A stretch of DNA of 64,000 bases, taken from positions 36,666,323-36,730,322 of the forward strand of contig OX637395.1 in assembly GCA_951799425.1 (NCBI GenBank). Direction: 5' to 3'. Below are positions 1-12,984 of the stretch, in pieces (the stretch's first letter is position 1; every line of letters starts with the position of its first letter). The position numbers were made by a program, and so were the translations under genes. The notes below the pieces were generated by a model. It searched no databases. It was not told the DNA's origin and saw nothing but the letters and a program-made list of their open reading frames with translations. Source of the DNA: Ilex aquifolium. Lineage: Eukaryota > Streptophyta > Magnoliopsida > Aquifoliales > Aquifoliaceae.

Positions 1-802
1 GGAGGGATTGAACTATAATTGCTGGATTATTCGGTGAAACTGAGGACAAATTGTAATATAATTATTGAATTATTTGATGAATGTGCATTGTGATTATCCA
101 CGATGTGATGAAATGGAGATTAGCATTTATTTGTACTTTGGGGATTTTAAGATGAAATTGTTGACTGATTTATTAATTAATCAAAAAAAATTACATGTAA
201 TTAAACAAAATTAAATTGATTTTCTCAATTTTATTCGAAACCAAAGACTCTAAAAATAATATTACGTTATTTTTGATAGGTTATATATAATTTAAACTAT
301 TTTTAAATTAACGAAAATTAATTAAATAATCTCATTGACCCCTCCTATTATAAAATTCTGGTTCTATCCCTAATTCGTAGCAATAATATATCGACTAAAG
401 GTAAAATACTAGAAACATCCATTCATAAATTTGAGCCCATAAACACTTTTAGTAAAACTTAAATAAAATTCCAATAGCCTTCCAAACATCACAAAGTTTA
501 ACCGTTAGTGCAGATAAATGTTATAATTTCAGGCACAAAAACTAATACCACTTTTTACTGACAGTGACCGAGGATATAGATGCCCTTTCGATTATATACA
601 TAAGAGATACAAGGCAAAATAAACTCCTCTACTAAAATAGTCTGATTGTCTAATGCTTGTTTACCTCCTCAATTCACCTACTAATGAAAACCTACACAAA
701 TAGCATATTTAACAACTGCACCACGTCTAACAGTAACTCTAAAATCAAAACATATCTGTAAAGGTTAAATATACATATTAAGATAAACAAATTCTATCTT
801 AC

Positions 803-1115
803 CCAAATGGTGCTTAGTCCTTTCAAGCAAAGACTTTCTATATCTCGACAAAACACTAGCCATGTACGCTTCCCGATCTCCGGTGATCTCATCATCCGCA
901 TCTGGCTCCGTAACTTCAAGGCATGACGTATGCACATTCCTCCCAAGCACAATCGCCCTCTCCTTTTTCTCTTGACCATTTGTGGCCAGTCCTTCACCAT
1001 TAACCACCGGTGGCACGGGGTCTTTAATCACCGCCGTTGGATCAAAATCCTCAGGTAATGGCTCAACCTTCTCCAGATTGAGTTCCCGGAGAAAAGACTC
1101 AACACTTCCAACCAT
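803..1115 (-). CDS. SDC: Serine decarboxylase, first coding exon (partial gene)
   Basis: The exon encodes the first 104 residues of a protein that I recognise as plant serine decarboxylase, the PLP-dependent group II decarboxylase that converts serine to ethanolamine for choline and phospholipid synthesis. Visible family marks are the start MVGSVESF, the acidic stretch [11 protein letters not shown], the segment [16 protein letters not shown] and the end [16 protein letters not shown]. The catalytic PLP lysine domain is not in the window, because the gene continues beyond base 1. The exon ends in TTGG followed by gtaaga (donor at 801-802), leaving phase 1. The start codon is the first ATG after a well-formed acceptor at 1118-1119. 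This identification rests on remembered family sequence rather than a search. Confidence 0.85.
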
Positions 1116-1117
1116 TT

Positions 1118-1330
1118 CTGCTCAAGAACAGATTGACGTAAATTTACAGTAAAACATCAAAATAAGGTATAATGAAGCTCATTATATCAGATCGAAAGCT
1201 CGAAATGTGGAAGCAAAAAATTCGATCATGAAAATATGCACAGATTTGAACACTTTGATGAAAAACTGTAAGTATGACAAAGTACAGATCCGAGGTAGAG
1301 GGGAAGAGAAGTTTAGGGATATGAGAGAAC
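1118..1330 (-). other. Intron in the 5' leader of the serine decarboxylase gene
   Basis: Read on the minus strand, a donor (CTAAG then gttctc, at 1330-1329) and an acceptor (ttgagcag, ending at 1118) bound a 213-base AT-rich stretch immediately before the start codon. Upstream leader sequence continues to about 1430 and includes a CT/CA microsatellite. Leader introns like this often raise expression of plant housekeeping genes. No transcript is available to confirm it. Confidence 0.55.
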
Positions 1331-1394
1331 CTTAGAATAGGAGATGGCAATCGAATAGTTCAAAACTGAAAGGAGCTTCTTCGCCTCGGCCGTT

Positions 1395-1418
1395 ACTCTC
1401 TCTCTCTCTCACACACAC
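1395..1418. repeat. CT/CA dinucleotide microsatellite
   Basis: A run of CT repeats passes directly into CA repeats, within the presumed leader or promoter of the serine decarboxylase gene. CT-rich leader tracts are common near plant transcription starts. Confidence 0.8.
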
Positions 1419-2036
1419 GAGAATGGTGAGTGTCTTGGCGTGCGCCAGTTTTCTATACATAGGCGGGGCAGATTGCCCTAATAGAAGAGTAGTTTTTCCT
1501 TCATCGAAGGAAAGAACGAGGTTCTTTCATTTTTGCGTTTGGTAAGGAAAATGGAAAGGCGAGAAAGAATCGTTTTATTATTATTTCTGAAAATTTCAGA
1601 CTGACCACCCAAAACCACCACCCAACCCCAAATCCCACCACCGAAACCCACCACCACAACCCCCGAAACCCACCCCCACCACTGAAGATCTGACCTTGAA
1701 AGATTTACTATGTATATAACAAACCCAAATTTAAAAATTTGATTCCATAGAGAGGAGTTACAAAGAGAAGGAGTGAAATCTGACCTTGAAAGAGATATTG
1801 ATGGAGATGGAGTGCTAGCTTGTGAGATCTGAGAGCTCCTTCGTCGCTGGCGTCGAGAGCGATGAACGAGAGAGAGAAGAGGTCAAAAGGGATAAATAAT
1901 GCTTTTATAGTTGGAATAAAACAAAAACCCTTTTTTTTGCTGCTAATGGGGTTCGAAGGCTAGACCTGGTTCCAAGGTAGGCGCATGTTTTCGTTTTCGC
2001 GTGTTTTTAAAAACACCTATTTTTATGTTTTTAAAA

Positions 2037-2065
2037 CTAGTTAGTACACACATGCAACGCATGTG
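2037..2065 (-). mobile_element. Possible Helitron 3' terminus
   Basis: On the minus strand a perfect 7-bp stem with a 3-base loop (CACATGC, GTT, GCATGTG; 2065-2049) is followed eight bases later by CTAG and then T. This is the hairpin plus CTRR plus host T arrangement of Helitron 3' ends. The matching 5' TC terminus was not found, so the length of the element is unknown. Confidence 0.4.
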
Positions 2066-3654
2066 GGCCATTTTAAATATCAAATAGCATATATTATTGG
2101 TGCAAAGATTACGTAATATTTATATTATTCAAATCATCATAAAACATAAATGTAGAAAATTGTAATTCTAGTGTTATAGATAACAGAAAGAAAATATACA
2201 TTTCAAAAATATTATAATTATTTACACACTATTTTACGTTATGGATGTAAATATGCTTAAGAAAATCATTTTAATTCTTTAAAACCGTGAAAACATGAAA
2301 CATGCCTTTGTCGTTATGAGATATTACACTATCTCATGACACATTCAGTATCACAATCTTTTTCTCTTACACACATGCAATAAAACAAATTTGTAGATCC
2401 TAAATTATGGACACATGTGCATACTGAAATTACTAGAACTAACAGTGTTGTCCAACCAAATAGAGCCCAGGAAGAAATTAATCGAGATCATATGCATGAT
2501 CACTATCAAAATATAATATCTACATCATGATTCTTTTATCCTAGACTCGTTAATCTATTCCATCCAAAACAAATCTATTCAACTTGAAACTATAAAACCT
2601 GGTAGATGTGGTTGTATAAGAGTCGATGAACCAAATTTTCACAAACAATTACAATAGGGATTTGTCATGTCACTTCTTTTACACTCCTTACATGTATAAA
2701 TTCTACAATATTAAGTGAATCTTTAAATTGGAAAGAAGCTAGAATTAAATAAAAAAAAAATTAGATGCAGCCCATATGTCTAAGTAGTTTACGACACCTG
2801 ACAAAAAAAATATTACATGCACTATAAATTAGAATGATAAGACCATAAGCTATTTAATCCAAATGACCCAAAATTATTGTATGTACACAATGAGGAAAAC
2901 CGGGAAAAAAAATCCCAAATAAGAAATAGAGATAGAGGGACGCACGACAAAAACAATTAAAATCGAAAAAATCATGGAAACTGTGCCGTTGAACCAAAAA
3001 AAAAAAAAGGTACCAACCCAAGCGGCATGAGAAACACATACATGCTTAAATCCAAACACCATCACCAACAAAAACACACCCTTGTTTGAGATTCAATGTC
3101 TTTAGGTTTAGACTATAACCACTGTAATCTTTGTATACCAAAAAAGAGAAAAAACTAAGATAAAAATATAAAATCAATCAATTGAAAATTATCAAACCTA
3201 TAACAATTCGAAAACCTAATTTGATAATTCATTAAAATGATGGCTGCAAAAGAGAAGACGACGTTGATGGGTATTTGTTGGTGAGGAAAATATCTGATGG
3301 GTATTTTTAGTGACCTCGTAGACATTTTTAGCTTCAATTCGGAGAAAGCTTTGACAATGGTCAAATAACTTCCACCCGTTTTTTTTTTTTTTGTAATGGA
3401 GTTACGAAACTCCAAGAGTTTCAATAACGATCGGTTTCCACAATTCAAGTGATGTTGTAATTTAACTCAAGTAAGTAACTTAATTAGATTGATGAACAGT
3501 AGTTGCTAATAGTTCAATAAAAAAATAGTGCAGTAGATAGATTAATTAATTAATTACGATAATTAATCTAGTACTAATTTAACTTTATGCAATTGTTTGA
3601 GGGTAGTGATAACAAAACAAAGTTTTTGATTTAGTAGCCTTTTAAGAGTAGTAT

Positions 3655-3700
3655 AGATATAAATATAGATATAGATATAGATATAGATAGATATATAGAG
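3655..3700. repeat. ATAGAT hexanucleotide microsatellite
   Basis: Repeated ATAGAT/ATATAGAT units form a short tandem array in intergenic DNA. It is a likely length-polymorphic marker with no coding role. Confidence 0.8.
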
Positions 3701-5927
3701 GAAGATAGACAATCTTTGAAGAGTTGTGTCCCTCCATCTCTCTTGTTTCATAAACTAATAATAAAACTTAAATTAGCAAAGATACCCAGTGTCATGGACA
3801 GACTATTATCAATGTTCCCTGATGGAAAAATTCAAGCTAGAAGTCGATAAGCCGTGCATAATAATTTCAACAAAAATAGAAGCAGAAATAACAAGATTAT
3901 GAATGCAACCATGAAATTGCTCAGGAGAAAACAAAATTTCTACTAACTACACAGCCACAATAATTCCCCACAAGAAAAAAGTGAGCATGCATGCATAAAC
4001 ACAACCAGCTTGAAGCATCTCAAAGAGAGAGGAAAAAAAAAACAAGTGAGCCAAGAAAAACAGCAATTATGCGAAATAATACACAAAATTCTTGTATTAG
4101 CAACATTGGTATGGAAATTACAGTTGGCCAAGCATATCATTCATGACTCCCTGGAAAGATGAAAACAAAAGCTAGATATCTGTATGCTGAATGTTGTAGA
4201 TATAAAAAAACACTCGATTTCAGAGTCTGAACTGTTGCTTTCCAAAGAAGAAGAGGCGAATCCATTAAGTTGCATGAATATAACGATGTAGGTTCAAAGA
4301 AAGATAGAACACCACTCCAGGAAGTCACATTAACAGAACAATTCTGATTTCAGGCAACGATTACAGAAGAGAAGACAAGAAAATAACATACACACGACAT
4401 TTGATGAGTCCAATAGAGCAAGTAATCGTGCACACATGCGTGTGTAGGCATTAAGAGCAACATGTCATGTGGAAAAAAACAGATAAAACAAAAAGTTAAA
4501 ATGGGTACTAAGACATTTTTTCCTTTCCTGATCTGAAACCTAGAGTGGACAATGTACTGTAAGCAAGAAGTAGCCAAACAAAAGCATTTGCAATTAGCGG
4601 GAAAAAGAAGGAAGAAGTTAAAACACAAAAAACCAATAATTGCTTTCTAAATTTAAACAATAGTAGATAGAGCAATTTCATGACCACCCGTGAAATCATT
4701 TTCATCCCAAGACACTTTAGGACGAGCAAGAGGCAGCAGTCTCCAACAGAACGGTCAAAGGTAAAATCATCCTCAAGGTTAAAAGAGAGACAATGGGAAC
4801 CATAAGCTGGCCAGGGAATGACAAATTGACTTGGAAAAACAGAGCCACTTATATAGATCTCAGCAACGAAGACCAGGACATCACAAGTGAAGAACCAAAA
4901 GAACCTTCTCCCCCAATAGAGCAATGAGTAGCACAACAAAATAGTGGACAACAGTTGCTAAACTCTTCAAGAGCATCCAAAGTCCAAACAACCTGCCTCT
5001 TTTTTATCAAGATGGAACTCTTCCTTCACTACGCATTGCTGCAGTTAAAAATTGAGTGGTGGAGTATTGACGTACAGAAGGCTTGTTGCTGCCCAAAAAG
5101 CTTTCTCAATTTAATATGTTTAAACATATCCAATTAGCAACAAAGAAAGCCAATCATGTATCCAAAAAGGCCACAAATAGCCAAGTAGCCTGCGAAAAGT
5201 GTAACACTATTAATACTGCAAGAACCGAAAACTGAGAACTGACAAACACTAAAGTAATGTATGGGATTCAAAAACAACAATGAATAGATAAATTACCTGT
5301 TAACACCTTATTTTTCTGTTAAGAAATAGACTTTGGAAGCAGTGTAAATGACACTAGACCCATGATACGGCCCCAACATCCAAATCGAAAAGAAGCAGAC
5401 ACCCAATGGAGGACTCCAAAAAGTGTATAATCACCGAAAAAACTGAGTTCTCACCGTTAGGGCCAAAGACCCACCTAACACTATGAAAACTTTGACATGT
5501 GGAATTGCTCATGCAAGAAAATCATTATGAATCCAGCAGCAATAGTGTCAATTTGTGGTTGCCAATGCAAGAAAGTCGATGACCAGAACCAATAGTAGCA
5601 TTCAAAAGTGTAAGCCAGATTCGAATGAGCACATCAAGAAAGCAAAAGATCCCATTAAACCAAACAATAGAACATTATAAGTCACACATAGAGTAGCTAA
5701 TTGGTGCCAAGTTTCACACTTTCAAAAGATTGATCCACTACATTGAACCACCTTGCGAAGGTGTCATGAACAAAAAGAGATCCAATTAAGAAACTTCAAA
5801 TCCTTTGCATCCAGCACCCCACTTCATCAGCTGCAACAGGACATTAAAGTAGCTTCATCAGTACCACAATAACCTGAACAAAGAATTTGCAAAGTATATG
5901 TTGCATACCACAATTTCAGCAGTCATT

Positions 5928-8037
5928 TTATCCGGATCGGAAGCCTCCACTACCCCGGCGGTCATAAGGTCCAGAACGGTCATGATTATATCGATCACCT
6001 CCCCCACGATCACTGGTATCCCTATTGCGTCCACCAAATCGATCTCCATTTCGTTCAGGACCATAACGACCACCACCTCCACCACCACCATACCTGTCAT
6101 CCTTGCCATCATATCTACCACCTCTAGCCCCTTCACCTGGACATTCCCTGGCAAAATGTCCTGGCTTACCACACTTAAAACACTCTCCACCACCAGATCC
6201 CCGACCACCTCCATAATCACGACCACGATCACGGTCACGGTCACGGTCACGGGGTCGATCCCTATCATTATCTCTATCTGAACCTTGGTTTGGCCGAGCT
6301 TTATCCACTGTAATAGTTCGTCCATCCAATTCCATTTCATGCATTGCTTCAATAGCATCTTCCATTGCTTTCTTGTCATCAAAGGTGACAAACCCAAATC
6401 CACGAGAGCGTTCAGAGACCTTGTCAAAAACAACCTATATCAAATAACACGGTTTCTCCAGTAAGAGACTCAACAATGAATGTCAAGCAGCAACCACAGA
6501 TCACACATGAAATGACATGATCTAACCCATATATGCATCACACAAGAACATTGACAAAGCCCAAGCGAGCATGTTAGTCATGTGAACCAGTGTTCTGGAA
6601 CCAGGCTTGAACTGGGAAATGGCCTATCAGCCAGTTTTGTCAATAAATAGAACCACTATTTGCATAAACTGGGTTGAACTAGTTGGTTCGCAGCTGAACC
6701 AGCTTAAACCGAGTGGATGACATGTTTTGCTAACAATAAATGAAACGCAAAAAATGCAAAATTCCAGCCCATCGAAACTTTGAATTGATTATTTTGCTTA
6801 GATTGAAGCACCAAGACGTCAATCACCATTAGTTAACCCTGTAAAACTGAAGATATACAAATATTTATCCATTATATGTAAAAAAAGCACATAAAGCCTC
6901 AAAAAACATGAGCACATCAGCCTTGGTCTTATTTCACTCTCAATATCTAGTTACAGATAATGTTAAGTGTAATTTCACACATTTCTGACTGCATTGATTC
7001 TGAAAAGTATATATATATATATGTATGTTGAGTATTTACCAGGACATAGATTTTCTTTCTGATTTTTGCCCTTTTTGTAATCTCTCTTGCATTAATCAAC
7101 ATAAAAACAGTCCTTACTGCCTTGTTAAAAGATAAAATACTGATGTGATCCAAGTTCTCCAACAAAAGTAATGAATAAAATATATTCCCAACAAAGTAGA
7201 ACACAACACACGGCCTAGAAAGTGTCGAATCATTATAAATAATGAAGTCCATGAACAGAGCAGAGTAGCTCCTCATGCACAACGAGCCGAGTAGGATAAA
7301 CAAAAGCCACACATCACGCAAGGTTGAGTCAAGATCCAACATTGTGTTCTATTCATCCAAGCCCAAGCTTGAGCGCGGTAAGGTTCTGCTCAGCACGGCT
7401 CATGTACAACCCTCAAAATTACACACATTTATGAAGAAGCAATTCAAACACTCAACCCACCAGAGAATCAGCAAACCAAACCCACCTTCCACCATGTTGA
7501 TTTTTCCCATTAGCCCCGATAACTATTATGTGAAGTCGATTGAACGCCCATGATTCCAAATGCAAAGCGTCAAAGACAACATAACTTGGTTCCAAAATAA
7601 CAAATCATTATGTGGTGAAATTCCTCTCTTTATTAACTACAAAAATAACATAATAGTAGGGTCCTCATAAAACCCACCGAATCGTCTTAATATTGAAGTG
7701 ACAGTGATGAAGCTTTCTGGTTGCAAAAATAGCATTTAGGGACAATTTTTTCAATTATAGTGCAATGTAAAATCAGCTTTCCACTTATTCATTAAAAAGC
7801 GATTTGACACTTCCTCCAGACTTCATGTTAAGGCCCTTTTTTTTCTAAGAGATCATTAACTATGCATTGTCAAACACACAACTGAATATTTTCTAATATT
7901 CTCTTTTAAGCACAAGAAAGTATTACCTTTGCCTCAAGAAGATGGCCAAACTTTTCAAAAGCTTTCTTTAGATCCCTATCAGATGTTGACCACGAAAGGC
8001 CACCAACGAAACAACGGTACTCAACGCCCTCCGGCAT
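5928..8037 (-). CDS. RZ-1-like glycine-rich RNA-binding protein (RRM plus CCHC zinc finger)
   Basis: Two coding exons join in phase 0: 8037-7927 (37 codons) and 6434-5928 (168 codons), giving a 205-residue protein. An N-terminal RRM shows RNP2-like CFVGGL (residues 9-14) and RNP1 RGFGFVTF (48-55). Then come an RD/RG-rich segment (about 88-112), a CCHC zinc knuckle (C122, C125, H130, C135), and a glycine- and arginine-rich tail. This order is that of the nuclear RZ-1 proteins of plants, which bind RNA in splicing and in cold and stress responses. The intron (6435-7926) splits the RRM between LLEAK and VVFDK. A leader acceptor just before the ATG and a possible 3' UTR intron suggest further noncoding exons. 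Which RZ-1 paralogue (a, b or c) it matches was not settled. Confidence 0.88.
6584..6720. mobile_element. hAT-like MITE remnant in the RZ-1 intron
   Basis: The segment begins CAGTGTTCTGGAACCAGG and is full of GAACTGG/GAACCAG motifs, resembling the widespread plant nonautonomous hAT elements that start CAGTGTTTT and carry repeated CCGGTT motifs. The far end is too decayed to show a terminal inverted repeat or target duplication. Confidence 0.35.
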
Positions 8038-9760
8038 GTTTCAGAATTCTGTTCTACCCAAAAAGAAACATTAGAACGGGAAAGAAAACAATGCACAATC
8101 TAATTTTCTACAAATAATGCATACACAAGTGGATGAGATCATGAGAATGGCAAGATACTAGTTGCCCTTTCTTGAATTATTCGGTCATGCAATACTTATG
8201 GAATACAAAGAACAAAATAAATTTCGCCCCAGTCGTAATTCTAAGTCATTTCATGGCACCGGGCTTGAATGAACCATCTAAGAAGGGGGAGCTAATGCAT
8301 AGGGAAGAAGCTTTGGTAAGAAAATATGTTCTTGCATCGCTTTAAATCATGAAGTGACAATGATCAGAGGAAAAAAATGCAAAAAATAATCTATACGGGC
8401 GTAAAAAACAAAAAGAGAAAGAAGTTAGTTTATTAGTGAGATTCTAAAATCTCACTTTGTGAGCCATATGCAAACATAAGACCCCTCATCCCTTTTTCAA
8501 TCTCCCACAATACAAATATCCATCTAAGGAAACTGTGTATATTTTAGGTACTTTAAAGCAGGATATAAAGCGCTGGATGTCTTTGAATGACCATGAAAAT
8601 ATAAGTCCATTGGGTAAAATATAGCTTTTAAAACAAGCCCATCAAACTCTCAGCTTATTTTATACTTTGATCTTTCTTCCACTCCCACCATCATCCATGC
8701 AATAAACCATTCCACACAAAGACTCCCTTTAGAATTATGCATATACTTCATTTCAAATGCCTCATAACAAATTCACCTACCCAAACCCACTACGCTCATT
8801 ATATTTCTGCTGAAATAATTCAAAGGATGTGTTTCCATCCAACTCTCATGCAATCCTACTGGTTAATTGTCAACAAGATGGAACAATTGCAATAAAACAT
8901 AGACACGGGAAATGCACATCATCATAGCTAAGTTCACTCACATAATGCTTACATCTCATAATAACTATGTCCTCAACATTCGATTTTAGGGTCAAAGTGG
9001 TAAAACCCAAATTTTACCCGTCTCAATGATCTACAAGTTCCTGCCATTGCCAATAATTCCTGGAAGGCATATGTAGTTTCCAACTTATTCAAGCGAGTCT
9101 CAACTTTTCAACCCATCTCTCTCGATATTTTGAACACTACACTTGTTGCGAATTCGTATTAGATTTCCCCTAACATATCGGTATAAACTACATATCCCTT
9201 CATACTATTCCCCCTCTGCAAAAAAACAGTTGATTATATCACCTTCCAAAAACCATACCATCTGCACATACCCAATGTCCAATCTTCTGCAATAAGGCCA
9301 CAGGATAAACCAATTCCTATCATATAGTAACTAAACCAAAAAAATCCAAACAAAAACCCAATAATTCTGTCTCTGCTTATTTAACATTCAGGGTATTTTT
9401 TATGAGTCTCTGAAATCATTAATACCAACTATTAGGAACAATCTAAAGAACGTCCAATTAAAATAATTATCACCACCATCATCAGCAGCATTCACAGCTT
9501 ATAACTAACTGAATTTTCAGATCTCAAGGTTTCAATTGCCTGCACAAATTTATCGAAAGCGATAGACCTAACACAAATTAGCTTGTATAACCATCGAATT
9601 GCGATACAAATAAAGATCTGGGAGGAAAAAACCTTGAATGCATCGTTTTTTCCTATATAATAACAATCAATAGAAACGGAATGAACTGTAAGAACAAAGA
9701 AAGGGACATGAATCGATGTGTAATGTACCAGTAGAGAACGCGCAGACTGATCAAAGCACA
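8038..9760. other. Probable leader intron and promoter of the RZ-1-like gene
   Basis: No coding potential is seen. A minus-strand acceptor (GGGTAG or AACAG) sits just before the RZ-1 start codon, and a possible donor (TTCAAG then gttttt) lies near 9,632, so much of this stretch could be a leader intron. The true transcription start cannot be located from sequence alone. Confidence 0.4.
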
Positions 9761-11240
9761 AGAGCAGAAGCTTTTTTTGGGTATATTTTGTGTTTGTTTA
9801 AAATATTTTTGATGAACATATGTACAGAGGAAAATTCAGGTGGTGCCAGTTGTATGATAAACCAATGGTCTTATCAATCTAGACGTAGATGGTGTGGAAA
9901 ATACAATACGGGAATATTACTTAGACATAATTTGCTTATTTAATTGCTTGTACCTATTGATAACAGTTTGATTTCGGTATCGAAATTTATAACTTTTGAG
10001 GTAGGATAAAAAAAATTTAGGTCAAGCTATAACACAAAATATTGAGATTGATGTTATCAATTCTAAAATGTACAACTATTTGGGGGTCATGTTACAACGT
10101 TTAAGATAAAGTTATAGGGTCAAATTACAAAATTTTTGGATGTGTATAAAATGAGGTAAATTTAGTTACTAATGAGGTAAGTATATAAAAGTATATTTTG
10201 TGTTTGATAAGTGGTAATGAAGCATGGAAATGGAATGATCATTACTTACTAATGGTGATTCCGATATTTGGTTTGTAGTAATAAAAATTCATTTTCATTC
10301 TCATGAAATTTCTAATCCCATAACAAAAGATTTATCATTCATCAATATTTGGTAGTATTTCTCATTCTTAACTACTATTACTTGTCACCACCAAGTGGGG
10401 TAGTCTAGTGGGGTACCGACCTTACTCCTCACCTTGAGGTTGGGAGTTTGACTCTTGGAGTCCTTATTTGGACTTGGTGGTTGGCCGTTATGCTAGCCTA
10501 GTTAGACCTGGTCTCAAAAGGTGTTCTAGGTGCGCTCAAGAACCTTATGATCCCACCGGTGAGGGCTTATCGGAGTGGTCGATGAGTGCTCTTCCTTGCC
10601 TCCATCAACCATAGAGTGAGCCCAAATATGGACTAAATCTAGGCTCATCAATTTTAATAGAAGTAAACCATTAATTTCAAGTTACACTCTAATAATGTAT
10701 GTATATTTATACTATATATAAATGTCAGCATATTTGAAAATTTTTTGATTTTTTGATTTTAAACCTAATTATTATAATAAAGTCAATTATACCCATATAT
10801 ATACTTTTATCTAATTTTTATTTTTTACTCTTATTTAAATTTCAACTTATTTTGGAATATTTTATAAGGATTTCTAATTTTTTTTTAACTTATTTATTAA
10901 TAGTACAAGTTAAATATAATTTTTTATATCTATATGAATAAGTAAAGTTTTATATATGTTAAATTACTATACACATGTAGTTATCAGATTGAATTCTACA
11001 GTTAAATATATATTATATTTTATTTTTTAGTATGTAATAATATAATAATATTATAAACAATCTAATCAATCTATTTAACAAAATAAAAATTAATAATTCT
11101 ATAATATAATTAAATAGGCAAATGACTAAAGGGATCGGAGAGATAAATAAATGATAGATTAGATTCAAAAACTTATAGAATAAATTAATAATTAAATTTA
11201 GCATAATTATTTGGGACCTAATTTATTATTTAATTTAATT
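9761..11240. other. AT-rich intergenic DNA
   Basis: Apart from the SINE-like insertion at about 10,386-10,650, this is low-complexity AT-rich sequence with only chance open frames (for example 10,753-10,941 and 11,013-11,204). No gene is supported. Confidence 0.6.
10386..10650 (+). mobile_element. tRNA-derived SINE-like element
   Basis: A GC-richer island in AT-rich DNA carries an A-box-like motif TAGTCTAGTGG (about 10,401) and, some 45 bases on, a B-box-like motif GTTTGACTCTT (about 10,449). That is the spacing and order of the internal Pol III promoter of tRNA-derived SINEs. The body of about 200 bases has no coding potential. I could not find a convincing target duplication or a 3' tail, so the ends are approximate. 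Confidence 0.5.
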
Positions 11241-11245
11241 ACTCT

Positions 11246-11839
11246 TGATGATGCACAAAATTAGTTTGCACACCACATGTCAATTAAGTAATATAAAATG
11301 CAGTAAGTAAGGAGAAGAAGAAGGAAAAGAACAACACAAGGATTATAGTGGTTCGGTCAACAAGACCTACGTCCACTTTCAATGGCTAAGTTCGCCGGGA
11401 AGTTTATTAACTCCGGTGTGTAAGGGGATCAGGGAATTACAAGAGAGAGAGAGAGATGAGCTTGAGTTTTTGTGAGATGTCCCCAAAGTGATGGAGAAGC
11501 TTACAATTTATAGTCGTCTGTGTAGTAATTGAATGGGTAGTTTGACGGTCATAACAGATTGTAGCAACTTAATAGCTTTAAACAGCTTGGCGACCCCTCC
11601 TATCTTTGGCGACCTCTCATCTCCTCAACCGGCAGGGGAGTGCTTTCCAAAGGTCTTGGCCAAATGATGAGGGAATGTTGACTTTCTCTAAGCGGCCCGG
11701 ATGTTCCCTTAGTGGTGTAGCTCCCTAATGAGCTTGACCGGTCTGGACCACTTTGGGGCTGCTTGGTCTTCTAGAGCTTGGGCTCTTAAATAGTTTTGGG
11801 CTTTCCACCCGAATTGGATTATTTGGGCCTGGCCCATCA
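11246..11839 (-). repeat. 3' LTR of the Tat element
   Basis: 594 bases running from TG to CA, near-identical to 21,242-21,833. It ends in GGCCCATCA and adjoins the polypurine tract. It contains a GA-repeat patch. On the minus strand a TATAAATT motif marks the likely core promoter. Confidence 0.95.
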
Positions 11840-11852
11840 TTTGCCCCCCAAT
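11840..11852 (-). other. Polypurine tract
   Basis: On the minus strand, ATTGGGGGGCAAA lies immediately before the TG of the 3' LTR. This is the usual plus-strand DNA primer site and it fixes the orientation of the element. Confidence 0.8.
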
Positions 11853-12160
11853 GCCTCATGTCCAACGAAATTTGGAGAGGACGGCATTCACTTGATTTTG
11901 AATTCTGACCTGAGAAGACTTTTCTCCCGCTACGACCATGTTGCGCTACGACTGGATTTCGGGGATCGACCTGCCCGGACAGGTAACGATTTTTTGAATC
12001 ACAAACCAAGGCTCCTTCTTCATTCCTGATATATTTTTTAGCTTTGTAGGGCGTCTCCAGCTACATAACCTCCTCTTTTATTTCCCCTTTTGAATTCTAG
12101 AAGAGCCCTTACTTTGAATTGGGCCTTTTTATTTTCCCTTGATTTGAAGAAACCCTGGGG

Positions 12161-12168
12161 TATAAATA
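12161..12168 (+). promoter_or_regulatory. TATA box for the antisense extra ORF
   Basis: TATAAATA lies on the plus strand about 320 bases inside the 3' LTR. It is followed about 30 bases later by pyrimidine-rich sequence suited to a Pol II start. It lies upstream of the extra ORF and in the same direction, suggesting that this ORF has its own promoter rather than using the LTR. A good donor (gtaagt at 12,302) about 140 bases downstream could start a leader intron. Confidence 0.6.
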
Positions 12169-12340
12169 GTAGTTTTCTTCCTCATTCCATCCCTTTCATA
12201 GAAATCTGAGAGAGTGAGTGAGAGCCCTTCTTGGAAGACTTCGAAGGACCCAAGGTTACTTTTGAATACTTTGAAGGACCCAAGGTTATCTTGCTCTTCG
12301 GGTAAGTTCCCATAGACATTCATTGTTTGGGAGAAGAAAA

Positions 12341-12981
12341 ATGAGGAGTTTTGGTGATGGAACAATCGGCATTCAAGAAGATGGAGAGGTTGCCGCTGAT
12401 ACGGTGGTGATCGAGGGATGCATTGAAGGTGGGATTGCTCAGGCGGAGAGAGAGAGATCCTCGGGTGAGCTAAGGGAGGTGGGGTGAGCGAGCTTGGGCG
12501 CCCAGGCTGCTGCTGTCCCCATTGGGTGAGCGGGTTTTGGCGGACAGGCTGTCCAGGCCGTTGCTCGACCGCTATCCAACATGGTGGAGGCGCCCTTTGA
12601 GAGGCGAGCGGTCCAAATTGTTGTGGAGACGATGGAAGAGTAGGAGGGGCAGTTAGGCGCTGCAGGTGTTGAGCTGGGCAGCCTGGGCGCGGCCTGGGCG
12701 AGCTGCCTGGGCGCGCAGCTGGCGCGGGGAGGCGAATAGTCCAGGCGGCCAGGCAGATTGGTGGCAGCAATGCACTGGTCCAGTTTGGGCGTGCAGGGAG
12801 TGTTTTTGGCACTGATCTGGGCGTGCCTGCTGTGTTGGGCAGCTCATCAGGCGACCAAAGGAGCGCCCCCTTGGGCGCTTGTTTGAAGAAATTTGGCGAG
12901 GCTGGGACTTTGGGCGAGCAAGGGGCTGCCCTGGGTGCCTGTGGCGGACCTGACACTTGCATTGGTGATGAACCAGTCCCT
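12341..12981 (+). other. GC-rich GGGCG-repeat region upstream of the extra ORF
   Basis: From an ATG at 12,341 a short open frame of about 48 codons runs to a TGA near 12,485. The sequence then becomes rich in GGGCGCCCAGG/CTGGGCG-type repeats up to about 12,960. It may be 5' leader, intron or a degenerate N-terminal exon of the antisense ORF. I could not find a phase-consistent junction to the downstream exon. Confidence 0.4.
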
Positions 12982-12984
12982 TAG

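Larger units (their letters stand above)
1431..5850. other. AT-rich intergenic region
   Basis: This region lies between the serine decarboxylase promoter and the 3' end of the RZ-1 gene. It holds a CCA-rich tract (about 1605-1685), a direct repeat of ATCTGACCTTGAAAG (about 1688 and 1780), a possible Helitron terminus (2037-2065) and an ATAGAT microsatellite. Open frames here (for example at 4508-4951) have no recognisable domain and look like chance. The part nearest 5,850 may be 3' UTR of the RZ-1 gene; a possible 3' UTR intron lies at about 5,871-5,910. I see no other gene. Confidence 0.6.

Noticed and set aside
4508-4951. 147-codon minus-strand open frame, hydrophobic
   Set aside because: There is no family resemblance and no splice or start context; composition is that expected from AT-rich DNA.
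5858-6433. 191-codon minus-strand frame and 127-codon plus-strand frame over the RZ-1 exon
   Set aside because: They are alternative frames of the RD/GG-rich RZ-1 coding sequence; the RRM and zinc knuckle are in the other frame.
12129-12962. 277-codon minus-strand open frame rich in proline and alanine
   Set aside because: It is the complement of GGGCG-type repeats, has no domain, and lies opposite the likely leader of the antisense ORF.
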